Shown here in pieces: positions 6,611-13,161 of a stretch of DNA of 14,042 bases. Each line of letters opens with the position of its first letter. Position 1 is the first letter of the stretch. The stretch lies in assembly GCA_902772745.1 (NCBI GenBank), contig CACYBV010000006.1:1-14042 (forward strand). The letters are read 5' to 3'. The position numbers were made by a program, and so were the translations under genes. The stretch comes from an uncultured Eubacteriales bacterium. Lineage in GTDB: Bacteria; Bacillota; Clostridia; Lachnospirales; Lachnospiraceae. The notes under the pieces were generated by a model. The model had not been told where the DNA came from. It made no database searches and saw only the letters and a list, made by a program, of their open reading frames with translations.

Positions 6611-8339
6611 GGCGGATTTCCTCCACTTTCTGACGGATCCTGAAAGCGATTTCCATCATCTGCTCCGCATCCACCTTTACGACTTCCCGGTCGTAGGTTA
6701 CAAGCCCGTTCAGCTCGTCTTCGACGTCGGAAAGCTGGGTGTAAATGTCCGCGCAGAGCCCCAAAGGAATTGCCGCGATGACATCCCGGTCAAACAGTTT
6801 CACCAGGTTCTGCATCAGTTCCTCTTTGCTGTGATGTCCCTTGTAGCCGTAGCTCTTTTTCGGATCGAAAACATGTCCTTCGATGCTCAGCGTATAGCCG
6901 CCGAATTCCGAGAGAACATAAGGCTTTTCGGCTCTGACGGGCTTCGCCGCGCGGAAGTATACATGTCGGCTCTCGACGTCTGTTTTCAGGTCCTTCCCAT
7001 GGAACCAGCCCGAGGCCGTATCAATGAGTCTCGAATCGTCAAGTTCACGGAGCAAGTCATACATTTCCGAACCGCAGAACTGTCCCCAGCCTTCGTTGAA
7101 GATTGTCCAGTAAACGATTGAAGGATGATTCCGGAGCTGATATACAGCCTCCGTCATTGCGCGTTTGAAATTATTCCGCACCCGCTCTTCACGGTTCATC
7201 CGCCGGTCAGAGCGTTTCGTGCCGATTCCGAGCCCGGGAAGCGCTGTGTCCCGGAAGAAATGATACTCGCCGCAGTTCACCATGTCCTGAAAGACCGCGA
7301 TGCCCATCGTATCGCAGAAGAAGTAAAAAAGCTCCGGCTCGATTTTGATATGCTTTCGGAGCATGTTGAAACCGCAGTCTTTTAAGAGTTTCAGGTCCTT
7401 TTTGTAGGCTTCAGGGGTTTTTGGCGTATAAATTCCCTGATCAAAATAGCCCTGGTCCAGCACACCGTGGAAAAAGTACGGTTTTCCGTTCAGGAAAATC
7501 CGAGGAATCCCGCCGATTTCCCCGACAGTGATATCCCTGAGCGCGAAATACGACTGCACCGTGTCCGCGCCGGAAGTTACGGTAAAATCATAGAGAACAG
7601 GCTTTTCCGGCGACCAGAAGCGCGGGTTTTTTACCGTGAATTCCGCTTTTCCGGAGCGCACGGGAACGGTCACTTCCTGCCCGTTTTCTTTGTAGCGGAG
7701 ACGTCCGTTCACAGAAAGCAGCGAAGGCTCCTGCGAATCCGTCCCTGCCCGGCCTTTTAGAAGTTCCACTGAGACGTTCGCGCCTTTTGTACGGATCCTC
7801 AGAGACCCGATATAGTGCTCCGGAACGCTCTCGATCCAGACGCTCTGCCAGATTCCGGTGACCGGTGTATACCACATGCCGCCGCGTTTTTCCTTCTGTT
7901 TGCCGGTCGGGAGAAGATGGAGCGGCAGATAATCCTCGACAAAAACCAGCAGCGTGTTTTCTTCATCCCGCTTTACCGCCTCCGTTATGTCCATGGCAAA
8001 GGCTGTGTATCCGCCCTCATGCGAGCCGTAGAAATGATCGTTCAGCACCACCCGCGCAATCTGGTCCACCGCCCCGAAATGCAGAAGAACGCGCCCCCGG
8101 ATAAAGCCTTTCGGAAGCGTAAACTGCTTTTTATAAGAGATTGCTGCCCCGGTCCGGACTGCTTTCCCGATGCCGGAGAGCTTTGATTCGATGCAGAAGG
8201 GCACCGTGATTTTCTGCGGCTCCTCTTCGCTGACCGAAAGCTCCCATTCGCCGTTCAGGCTGAAAAAGGAATTCCTTCGAAGCTGCGGCCTCGGGTAGAT
8301 ATCCCAGGGGTTTTCGACAGATTGATTCAGATCAGACAT
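6600..8339 (-). CDS. Glycoside hydrolase family 2 protein (beta-galactosidase/beta-glucuronidase-like)
   Basis: A retaining beta-glycosidase of 579 residues, short for family 2 and lacking the extra C-terminal domains of LacZ. The order is a sugar-binding jelly-roll domain (about residues 8-180, with NPWDIYPRPQ and SLNGEWELS), an immunoglobulin-like middle domain (about 180-275), then the TIM barrel. The barrel opens with the NGKPYFFHGV segment. The acid/base Glu is Glu416 in IFNEGWGQF and the nucleophile is Glu478 in LSEFGGY, both as expected for the family. There is no signal peptide, so it should act on short imported glycosides or oligosaccharides in the cytoplasm. The sugar specificity cannot be read from these motifs. 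It starts 15 nt after udk with only a weak GAGAG site upstream, suggesting reliance on coupling, and overlaps ylmH by 11 bp. Confidence 0.92.
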   Translation of the reverse strand: MSDLNQSVENPWDIYPRPQLRRNSFFSLNGEWELSVSEEEPQKITVPFCIESKLSGIGKAVRTGAAISYKKQFTLPKGFIRGRVLLHFGAVDQIARVVLNDHFYGSHEGGYTAFAMDITEAVKRDEENTLLVFVEDYLPLHLLPTGKQKEKRGGMWYTPVTGIWQSVWIESVPEHYIGSLRIRTKGANVSVELLKGRAGTDSQEPSLLSVNGRLRYKENGQEVTVPVRSGKAEFTVKNPRFWSPEKPVLYDFTVTSGADTVQSYFALRDITVGEIGGIPRIFLNGKPYFFHGVLDQGYFDQGIYTPKTPEAYKKDLKLLKDCGFNMLRKHIKIEPELFYFFCDTMGIAVFQDMVNCGEYHFFRDTALPGLGIGTKRSDRRMNREERVRNNFKRAMTEAVYQLRNHPSIVYWTIFNEGWGQFCGSEMYDLLRELDDSRLIDTASGWFHGKDLKTDVESRHVYFRAAKPVRAEKPYVLSEFGGYTLSIEGHVFDPKKSYGYKGHHSKEELMQNLVKLFDRDVIAAIPLGLCADIYTQLSDVEDELNGLVTYDREVVKVDAEQMMEIAFRIRQKVEEIRHER

Positions 8340-8354
8340 ATTTTTCTCTCGTAC

Positions 8355-8972
8355 TTATTTCTTCAGCTGTTTCCGGACGCGGTCGATCAGCATCTCCAAA
8401 GCGACGGTATTCTCTCCTCCCCGTGGGACGATGATGTCGGCTGCGCGCTTGCTGGGCTCGACGTACAGTTCATGCATCGGTTTTACGGTTCCGAGATACT
8501 GGCCGATCACGGAATCGATGCTGCGGCCGCGGTCACGGACGTCGCGGCGGAGCCTCCGGAGGATGCGTTCGTCGGCGTCGGTGTCCACATAGATTTTAAT
8601 GTCCATCAGCGACAGGAGTCTCGGATCCGCGAAAATCAGGATGCCCTCGAGAACAATGACCGGCGCCGGATCCACGCGCTCTGTCTGATCTGAACGGTTA
8701 TGGACCGTAAAATCATAGACCGGAACATCCACCGGCTTTCCCTGCTTCAGCATTTCGATATGCTTGCACAGAAGCTCGGTTTCGTAGGCTTCCGGGCTGT
8801 CATAATTCAGCTTCGTCCGCTCCTCATAAGTCAGCTCGTCATGGCGGCGGTAATAACTGTCATGCCTCAGAATACTGACTTCTTCCTGCCCGAAGCTCTC
8901 CACGAGCCGGTCCGCAAGGGTGGTCTTTCCGCTGCCGGATCCTCCGGCGATTCCGATCAGAATGGTATTCAT
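8355..8972 (-). CDS. udk: Uridine kinase (uridine/cytidine salvage)
   Basis: Phosphorylates uridine or cytidine to UMP or CMP using ATP or GTP in pyrimidine salvage. The 205-residue length matches bacterial Udk. The Walker A P-loop GGSGSGKTT spans residues 10-18. HDSYYRRHDELTYEER, NYDSPEAYE and PVYDFTVHNR follow, covering the nucleoside-binding and lid regions, and VIVLEGILIF is the Walker B-like strand. The tail RAADIIVPRGGENTVALEML is typical of the family. The ATG overlaps the stop of the upstream YolD-like gene by 4 bp (ATGA), so the two are translationally coupled. It lies between DNA damage-tolerance genes and a glycoside hydrolase. No separate promoter or pyrimidine attenuator is visible. 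Confidence 0.95.
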   Translation of the reverse strand: MNTILIGIAGGSGSGKTTLADRLVESFGQEEVSILRHDSYYRRHDELTYEERTKLNYDSPEAYETELLCKHIEMLKQGKPVDVPVYDFTVHNRSDQTERVDPAPVIVLEGILIFADPRLLSLMDIKIYVDTDADERILRRLRRDVRDRGRSIDSVIGQYLGTVKPMHELYVEPSKRAADIIVPRGGENTVALEMLIDRVRKQLKK

Positions 8973-9193
8973 CGCTCCTCCATAAAATATCCCGGGTCTT
9001 CTTCATCATACTCGAGATCCGAAGCATGATAATCGCCTTTTGCATCTTCAATCACTGCGCCGAATCCTGTCAGCGCCGCAAAAGGCGAAAACTGCGCCGC
9101 GCGTTCCGTCATCGTCATCTGCGGATGCCGCGTTGATTTTCGATACGGAAGCGCGATGATGCTGTTGTATTTCTCTGTATTATCGCTGTTCAT
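8969..9193 (-). CDS. YolD-like small protein
   Basis: A 74-residue acidic protein with the motif MTERAAQFSPFAALTG at its centre, the hallmark of YolD-like proteins, which in Bacillota are usually encoded next to UvrX/YqjW-type Y-family polymerases. That is the case here: the polymerase gene ends 21 nt upstream. A GGAGG site lies 10 nt before the ATG at 9193. Its stop overlaps the udk start by 4 bp. The biochemical role of YolD is not settled as far as I know; a link to the polymerase or the SOS response is inferred from gene pairing. The C-terminal half is Asp/Glu-rich (DLEYDEEDPGYF). Confidence 0.85.
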   Translation of the reverse strand: MNSDNTEKYNSIIALPYRKSTRHPQMTMTERAAQFSPFAALTGFGAVIEDAKGDYHASDLEYDEEDPGYFMEER

Positions 9194-9214
9194 CCTTTCA
9201 GATCCTCCGGGAAA

Positions 9215-10717
9215 TCAGGCTTTGTGTCCCCCGACCTGTCCGTTCCGCTCGCGCATCGTCGCGCCTTCCTGCAGATTCATGCCCCGAAGCACCGCGTTTT
9301 TTCCGTAGCGGTCCTTGATCGAAAGGAGCGCGTCCTGGATTTTCTTTTCGCGCGCGAGCGCTTCATCTTCCGCGGCCTGTTCCCGTTCTTCGGCGTCCAC
9401 ATCCGTAAACAGTGAAATCTGCTCGTATTTCTGTACTTTCGGTTCACTGCCTTCCGCAAACACATGATTTGCGACGACATACATCCGCCGCACAAGAAGC
9501 CCCGGGTCAACAATCCGGTCATAAAGCCGCGTCACTGCGTCCATCATCAGCATGGTCGAACAGGTATAGCGCCCGAGGTTTTCTGTTCCGTGCGCGTTTT
9601 TGGGAACCTTCCGGCCGTATCGGTCGGTTTCCACGGGGCCGCTGTAGCAGGCTCTTCGGTCCGGATCCTGCAGGTTCTCAATATCGTAGCACACGGTGAG
9701 AACGATCTGGTTTGCGACAAGCTGCTTTTTCGCAAGGTCCAGAGACAGTGCATCAGTCATTTCCCGGACGATGAGCCTTGCCTGATCAAAGGGATAGGGA
9801 TGCTGCAGCACCTGGCCTGAACTCAGACTGTTATTTTCCGGCTTGTAGGCGCGGATGTCCGAAATCCTGCAGGGTTCGTACCCCCAGGCATGATCGATGA
9901 GAAGTTCTGCATTGATCCCGAAGAGCCGGTACAGGAGATCTTCATCCTGCATCGACATCAGCGCGATGTCGCCCATCGTGAACATCCCGTTTTCGGCGAG
10001 TTTTCTGGAAATTCCCCGGCCGACCCGCCAGAAATCGGTGATCGGCTGATGCCCCCAGAGCGCAGTGCGGTAGGTCTGTTCGTCAAGAACCGCTACCCGC
10101 ACGCCCTGTTCATCCGCCGGAATATGCTTTGCGTAGACATCCATCGCAATCTTGCTGAGGTAGAGATTTGTCCCTACGCCGGCCGTCGCGGTGATTCCGG
10201 TCTCCGACAGGACCTCCTGTACAAGTTTTTTCGCAAGTGCCGGTCCGTCCAGCCCGTACATCCTGAGGTAGGAAGTTGCGTCGATAAAGACCTCGTCCAC
10301 CGAATAGACGTGGATATCCTCCGGTGCGATATAGCGGAGATAGATCTGGTAAATCTGTCCGCTGACCTTCATGTAGTGCTGCATTTTCGGTGTCGCGACA
10401 TAATAGTCCAGTTTCAGGGCAGGATTACTCTCAAGTTCCGGCAGATCGCAGGATGAGCCGGTAAATTTTCCTCCGGGTGCTTTTTTCAGCCGTCCGATAT
10501 TCACTTCCCGGACCTTTTCGACGACTTCAAAAAGCCGTGCGCGCCCGGGAATTCCAAAGCTTTTCAGGGAAGGGGAGACCGCGAGGCAGATTGTTTTCTC
10601 CGTACGGGATTTGTCAGCGACGACGAGATTAGCCCGCAAAGGATCCAGCCCCTGTTCGATACATTCGACGGAAGCATAAAAGGATTTCAGATCGATTGCG
10701 ATATAGCAGCGGCTCAT
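9215..10717 (-). CDS. Y-family DNA polymerase, UvrX/YqjW-type (translesion synthesis)
   Basis: A low-fidelity polymerase that copies past damaged bases. The 500-residue product begins with CYIAIDLKSFYASVE, with metal-binding Asp9 and the steric-gate-region aromatic Phe13-Tyr14. The second catalytic motif is YSVDEVF with Asp141 and Glu142. LSKIAMDVYAKH and a helix-hairpin-helix thumb (FWRVGRGISRKLAENGMFTMGDIA) follow, then a little-finger domain. An insertion around residues 70-110 (KAPGGKFTGSSC onward) is, from memory, typical of the Bacillota UvrX/YqjW branch rather than classical DinB. The ATG overlaps the stop of the HAD gene by 4 bp. The YolD-like gene follows, the usual partner. No LexA/DinR box was seen just upstream, as the gene sits inside an operon. 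It may have both SOS-related and housekeeping expression. Confidence 0.92.
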   Translation of the reverse strand: MSRCYIAIDLKSFYASVECIEQGLDPLRANLVVADKSRTEKTICLAVSPSLKSFGIPGRARLFEVVEKVREVNIGRLKKAPGGKFTGSSCDLPELESNPALKLDYYVATPKMQHYMKVSGQIYQIYLRYIAPEDIHVYSVDEVFIDATSYLRMYGLDGPALAKKLVQEVLSETGITATAGVGTNLYLSKIAMDVYAKHIPADEQGVRVAVLDEQTYRTALWGHQPITDFWRVGRGISRKLAENGMFTMGDIALMSMQDEDLLYRLFGINAELLIDHAWGYEPCRISDIRAYKPENNSLSSGQVLQHPYPFDQARLIVREMTDALSLDLAKKQLVANQIVLTVCYDIENLQDPDRRACYSGPVETDRYGRKVPKNAHGTENLGRYTCSTMLMMDAVTRLYDRIVDPGLLVRRMYVVANHVFAEGSEPKVQKYEQISLFTDVDAEEREQAAEDEALAREKKIQDALLSIKDRYGKNAVLRGMNLQEGATMRERNGQVGGHKA

Positions 10718-11535
10718 TCTGTCAGCCCTTCAAATATCTCCTTTACACTCCGGAATACAAAGGTCGGCTGTTTTTCATAGGTCATGATCTCTTCATACTT
10801 TGCTTCCCCGGAGAGGACGGCGATGGTCGTAACACCGGCGTTTACACCGGAAGCGATGTCTGTATAGACGCGGTCGCCGATGAGTACGGTATCGGCAGCG
10901 GTTTTCGCAAACTTCTGCTCCGCGATATAAATCATCGTCGGCTCCGGTTTCCCGATCACAAGGGGCATTTTCCCTGTGGCGTAGCGGATGCCGATGCACA
11001 TTGAGCCGCAGTCCGGGACGAAGCCGTAATCCGTCGGACAGACAAAGTCCGGGTTTGTCGCAATATAGGGGATATCCCTTTTTGTTAAAAGCTCACAGGT
11101 GTTCCGGAGCTTCCGGAACGTGAGTTCCGTATCGAAGCCGACAAGGACCGCATCCGCAGAAAGGTCCATCTCGGTGGTGACGCGGATACCGGAGTCCCTG
11201 AGCTCTTTGACAAGGCTTTCCGTGCCCTGGCAGTAGATCAGGGCATCCGGGAAATGCTCTTTTAAGTAAAGCACCGTCGCCTGACTGGAGGTGAAGAAGC
11301 TGTCCCGATTTGCCTTGATGCCCATAGCCGTGACTTTTTTGATATAGTCCTCGACAGATTTCGAGGAATTATTGGTCAGGAAGACATACTGGCCGCCGGA
11401 TGATGCGATATGCGAAAGAAGGGCCAGCGTTCCGTCAAAAATCCGGTTTTCCTCATAGATGGTTCCGTCCATATCGAGGAGCCAGAGGGATTTCTTCTTC
11501 AGTTCGTCTGCGGGTTTATCATTGTAATCCAGCAT
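10714..11535 (-). CDS. HAD-superfamily phosphatase, subclass IIA (NagD/AraL-like)
   Basis: A likely sugar-phosphate or phosphoglycolate phosphatase. With the start proposed here it has 273 residues, matching NagD/AraL lengths. Motif I is LLDMDGTIY (nucleophile Asp21, acid Asp23), motif II is FLTNNSS, the motif III Lys lies in IGKPEP, and motif IV is GDRVYTDI (Asp221, Asp226). The C2-type cap between motifs II and III marks subclass IIA. An in-frame ATG at 11562 would add nine residues but lies inside a palindromic repeat and has no spaced ribosome binding site. GAAAGG precedes the ATG at 11535 by 7 nt, so I chose that start. It heads the six-gene leftward operon and overlaps the polymerase gene by 4 bp. 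Substrate is unknown; these enzymes are often promiscuous. Confidence 0.9.
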   Translation of the reverse strand: MLDYNDKPADELKKKSLWLLDMDGTIYEENRIFDGTLALLSHIASSGGQYVFLTNNSSKSVEDYIKKVTAMGIKANRDSFFTSSQATVLYLKEHFPDALIYCQGTESLVKELRDSGIRVTTEMDLSADAVLVGFDTELTFRKLRNTCELLTKRDIPYIATNPDFVCPTDYGFVPDCGSMCIGIRYATGKMPLVIGKPEPTMIYIAEQKFAKTAADTVLIGDRVYTDIASGVNAGVTTIAVLSGEAKYEEIMTYEKQPTFVFRSVKEIFEGLTE

Positions 11536-11542
11536 GGAAAAG

Positions 11543-11547
11543 CCTTT
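11543..11547 (-). promoter_or_regulatory. Ribosome binding site deciding the HAD phosphatase start
   Basis: The minus strand reads AAAGG 7 nt before the ATG at 11535. The alternative ATG at 11562 has GACGGG directly abutting it, which is too close. A TACAAT at 11550-11555 immediately upstream could be mistaken for a -10, but it lacks a -35 and would give a transcript starting after the ribosome binding site. Confidence 0.5.
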
Positions 11548-11556
11548 CAATTGTAT

Positions 11557-11628
11557 TGTCATCCCGTCCGGGAAGCGGTCTTTTTTATTATGGGATTCCT
11601 CCGCTCGCTTCTCTTGGCCGGAATGACA
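11557..11628. repeat. 72-bp imperfect palindrome, REP/MITE-like
   Basis: The ends TGTCATCCCGTCC (11557-11569) and GGCCGGAATGACA (11616-11628) are inverted copies matching at 11 of 13 positions. An inner pair, GAAGCG (11572-11577) and CGCTTC (11606-11611), extends the fold. On the minus strand it reads TGTCATTCCG ... GCGAGCGGAGGAATCCC, resembling the widespread short interspersed repeat with GTCATTC..GCGAAGCG..GAATC that I know from many bacterial genomes. It fills most of the gap between metY and the HAD gene and may also act as a transcript-end structure for metY, for which I see no other terminator. Confidence 0.65.
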
Positions 11629-11664
11629 GATGATGTCGTTTTATCGCTGATCGACGGGACTTTT

Positions 11665-12948
11665 TCAGATTTTCTCCAGCGCCTGCCTGAGGTCCTCGAT
11701 GATGTCCTGAGGATCCTCGATCCCGCAGGAAAGCCGCATCAGGTCTGAAGGAACGCCGGCGGCTGCAAGCTCCGCGTCGCTCATCTGGCGGTGGGTGGAT
11801 GAAGCCGGGTGCAGGATGCAGGTCCTCGCGTCCGCGACATGCGTTACGATCGCCGCAAGCTTCAGGTTCTTCATAAAGATCTCTGCCGCCGGTCTTCCGC
11901 CCTTGACGCCGAATGAAAGGACGCCGCAGGAACCGTTCGGAAGGTATTTCTTTCCAAGTTCGTAATATTTGTCGCCCGGAAGGCCGCAGTACTGAACCCA
12001 GGCCACCTTCTCATGCTGCGATAAAAATTCCGCGGCTTTCTGCGCGTTTTCACAGTGTCTCGGGACGCGGACATGCAGGGTTTCCATGCCGAGATTCAGA
12101 AGGAACGCGTTCATCGGAGCCGGCGTCGAACCGAAGTCGCGCATGAGCTGCGCAACGCATTTGTTGATATAGGCGCCGCCCTGACCGAACTGCTCGGCGT
12201 AGACGATTCCGTGATAACTTTCATCCGGTGTCGTGAGGCCCGGGAATTTGTCCTTGTGCGCCATCCAGTCAAAGTTTCCGGAGTCGATGATCGCGCCGCC
12301 GACAGATGTCGCGTGGCCGTCGAGATACTTGGTTGTCGAATGTGTGACGATATCACATCCCCATTCGAAAGGCCTGCAGTTTACGGGCGTGGCGAAAGTG
12401 TTGTCGATGATCAGCGGAACGCCGTGTGCGTGCGCGGCTTTCGCAAACTTCTCAATATCGAGGACTTTCAGCGCCGGATTTGCGATCGTTTCGCCGAAGA
12501 CGGCTTTGGTGTTCGGACGGAAGGATGCGTTCAGCTCTTCTTCGCTGCAGTCCGGATCCACAAAAGTGAAATCAATGCCCATCCTTTTCATCGTGACCGC
12601 GAAAAGGTTGTAGGTTCCGCCGTAAATCGCGGCGGATGAGACTACATGATCACCTGCCGAAGCGATATTGAATACCGAGAAAAAGTTTGCAGCCTGGCCG
12701 GAAGAGAGGAGCATTCCCGCAGTTCCGCCTTCGAGCGCGGTCAGCTTTGCGGCGACCGAATCGCTTGTGGGGTTTGCGAGTCTCGTGTAGAAATATCCTG
12801 CTTCCTGCAGATCGAAAAGTTTTCCCATCGCCTCGCTGGTTTCGTATTTGAAAGTTGTGCTCTGGATGATCGGCAAGACCCGGGGCTCACCGGTTTTCGG
12901 GCTGTAGCCCGCCTGCACACATTTGGTTCCGATACCGTATTCTGACAT
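11665..12948 (-). CDS. metY: O-acetylhomoserine aminocarboxypropyltransferase (sulfhydrylase), PLP-dependent
   Basis: Makes homocysteine (or methionine with methanethiol) from O-acetylhomoserine and sulfide in the cytoplasm. The 427-residue product is of MetY length, longer than the MetB/MetC branch (about 380-400). The N-terminus GIGTKCVQAGYSP and PIIQSTTFKYET are typical. SSGQAANFFSVFNIASAGDH binds the cofactor phosphate, IIDNTFATP has the Asp contacting the PLP ring nitrogen, and HSTTKYLDGH places the Schiff-base lysine at Lys207. The C-terminus SSTHRQMSDAELAAAGV and RLSCGIED bind the substrate carboxylate. A TTG at 12957 would add three residues but abuts the ribosome binding site, so the ATG at 12948 is preferred. 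It is leftward and separated from the HAD gene by the palindrome. No SAM riboswitch or methionine T-box is apparent upstream. Confidence 0.93.
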   Translation of the reverse strand: MSEYGIGTKCVQAGYSPKTGEPRVLPIIQSTTFKYETSEAMGKLFDLQEAGYFYTRLANPTSDSVAAKLTALEGGTAGMLLSSGQAANFFSVFNIASAGDHVVSSAAIYGGTYNLFAVTMKRMGIDFTFVDPDCSEEELNASFRPNTKAVFGETIANPALKVLDIEKFAKAAHAHGVPLIIDNTFATPVNCRPFEWGCDIVTHSTTKYLDGHATSVGGAIIDSGNFDWMAHKDKFPGLTTPDESYHGIVYAEQFGQGGAYINKCVAQLMRDFGSTPAPMNAFLLNLGMETLHVRVPRHCENAQKAAEFLSQHEKVAWVQYCGLPGDKYYELGKKYLPNGSCGVLSFGVKGGRPAAEIFMKNLKLAAIVTHVADARTCILHPASSTHRQMSDAELAAAGVPSDLMRLSCGIEDPQDIIEDLRQALEKI

Positions 12949-12958
12949 AATTGGCAAT

Positions 12959-12965
12959 CCTTCCT
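12959..12965 (-). promoter_or_regulatory. Ribosome binding site of metY
   Basis: The minus strand reads AGGAAGG, 10 nt before the ATG at 12948 and only 1 nt before the alternative TTG at 12957. A possible 6-bp pairing (12966-12971 with 12993-12998, GAAATG/CATTTC) ends right beside it; its 21-nt loop makes it weak. Confidence 0.55.
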
Positions 12966-13003
12966 GAAATGTTTGTAGTAAGTGGGTTCCTGCATTTCGT
13001 AAT

Positions 13004-13031
13004 GAAAAAGAGGCAGGAAAATCCCGCCTCT
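13004..13031 (-). terminator. Intrinsic terminator upstream of metY
   Basis: On the minus strand GAGGCGGG pairs with CCTGCCTC (8 bp with one G-T, plus an outer A-T pair) around a 5-nt ATTTT loop, followed by TTTTTC. It lies about 130 nt downstream of the serine hydrolase stop and most simply ends that transcript. The plus strand has no T-tract after it. Confidence 0.75.
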
Positions 13032-13032
13032 A

Positions 13033-13041
13033 AATATACCA
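13033..13041 (-). promoter_or_regulatory. Extended -10 promoter candidate for metY
   Basis: The minus strand reads TGGTATATT, a TGn-extended -10. The -35 at 17 bp spacing is poor (TTCCTT). Transcription would start near 13026, inside the first arm of the terminator hairpin, leaving a leader of about 78 nt. Confidence 0.45.
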
Positions 13042-13161
13042 TGCCTTTTGAAAAAAAGGAAGAGTTTTCGCGGTGAATCAGTACAAAATACCTGAAAACA
13101 CGAGTAAGATTCGATCAAAGGTCCGATTTCTCCGGCCCCTTGCAGCAGCCTTATTGTACGA

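Noticed and set aside
11550..11555. TACAAT on the minus strand as a promoter for the HAD operon
   Set aside because: No -35 at suitable spacing, and initiation from it would begin after the ribosome binding site of the chosen start.
12055..12639. Plus-strand open frame of 194 codons opposite metY
   Set aside because: It lies wholly inside metY on the other strand with no ribosome binding site or motif; it is a shadow frame.
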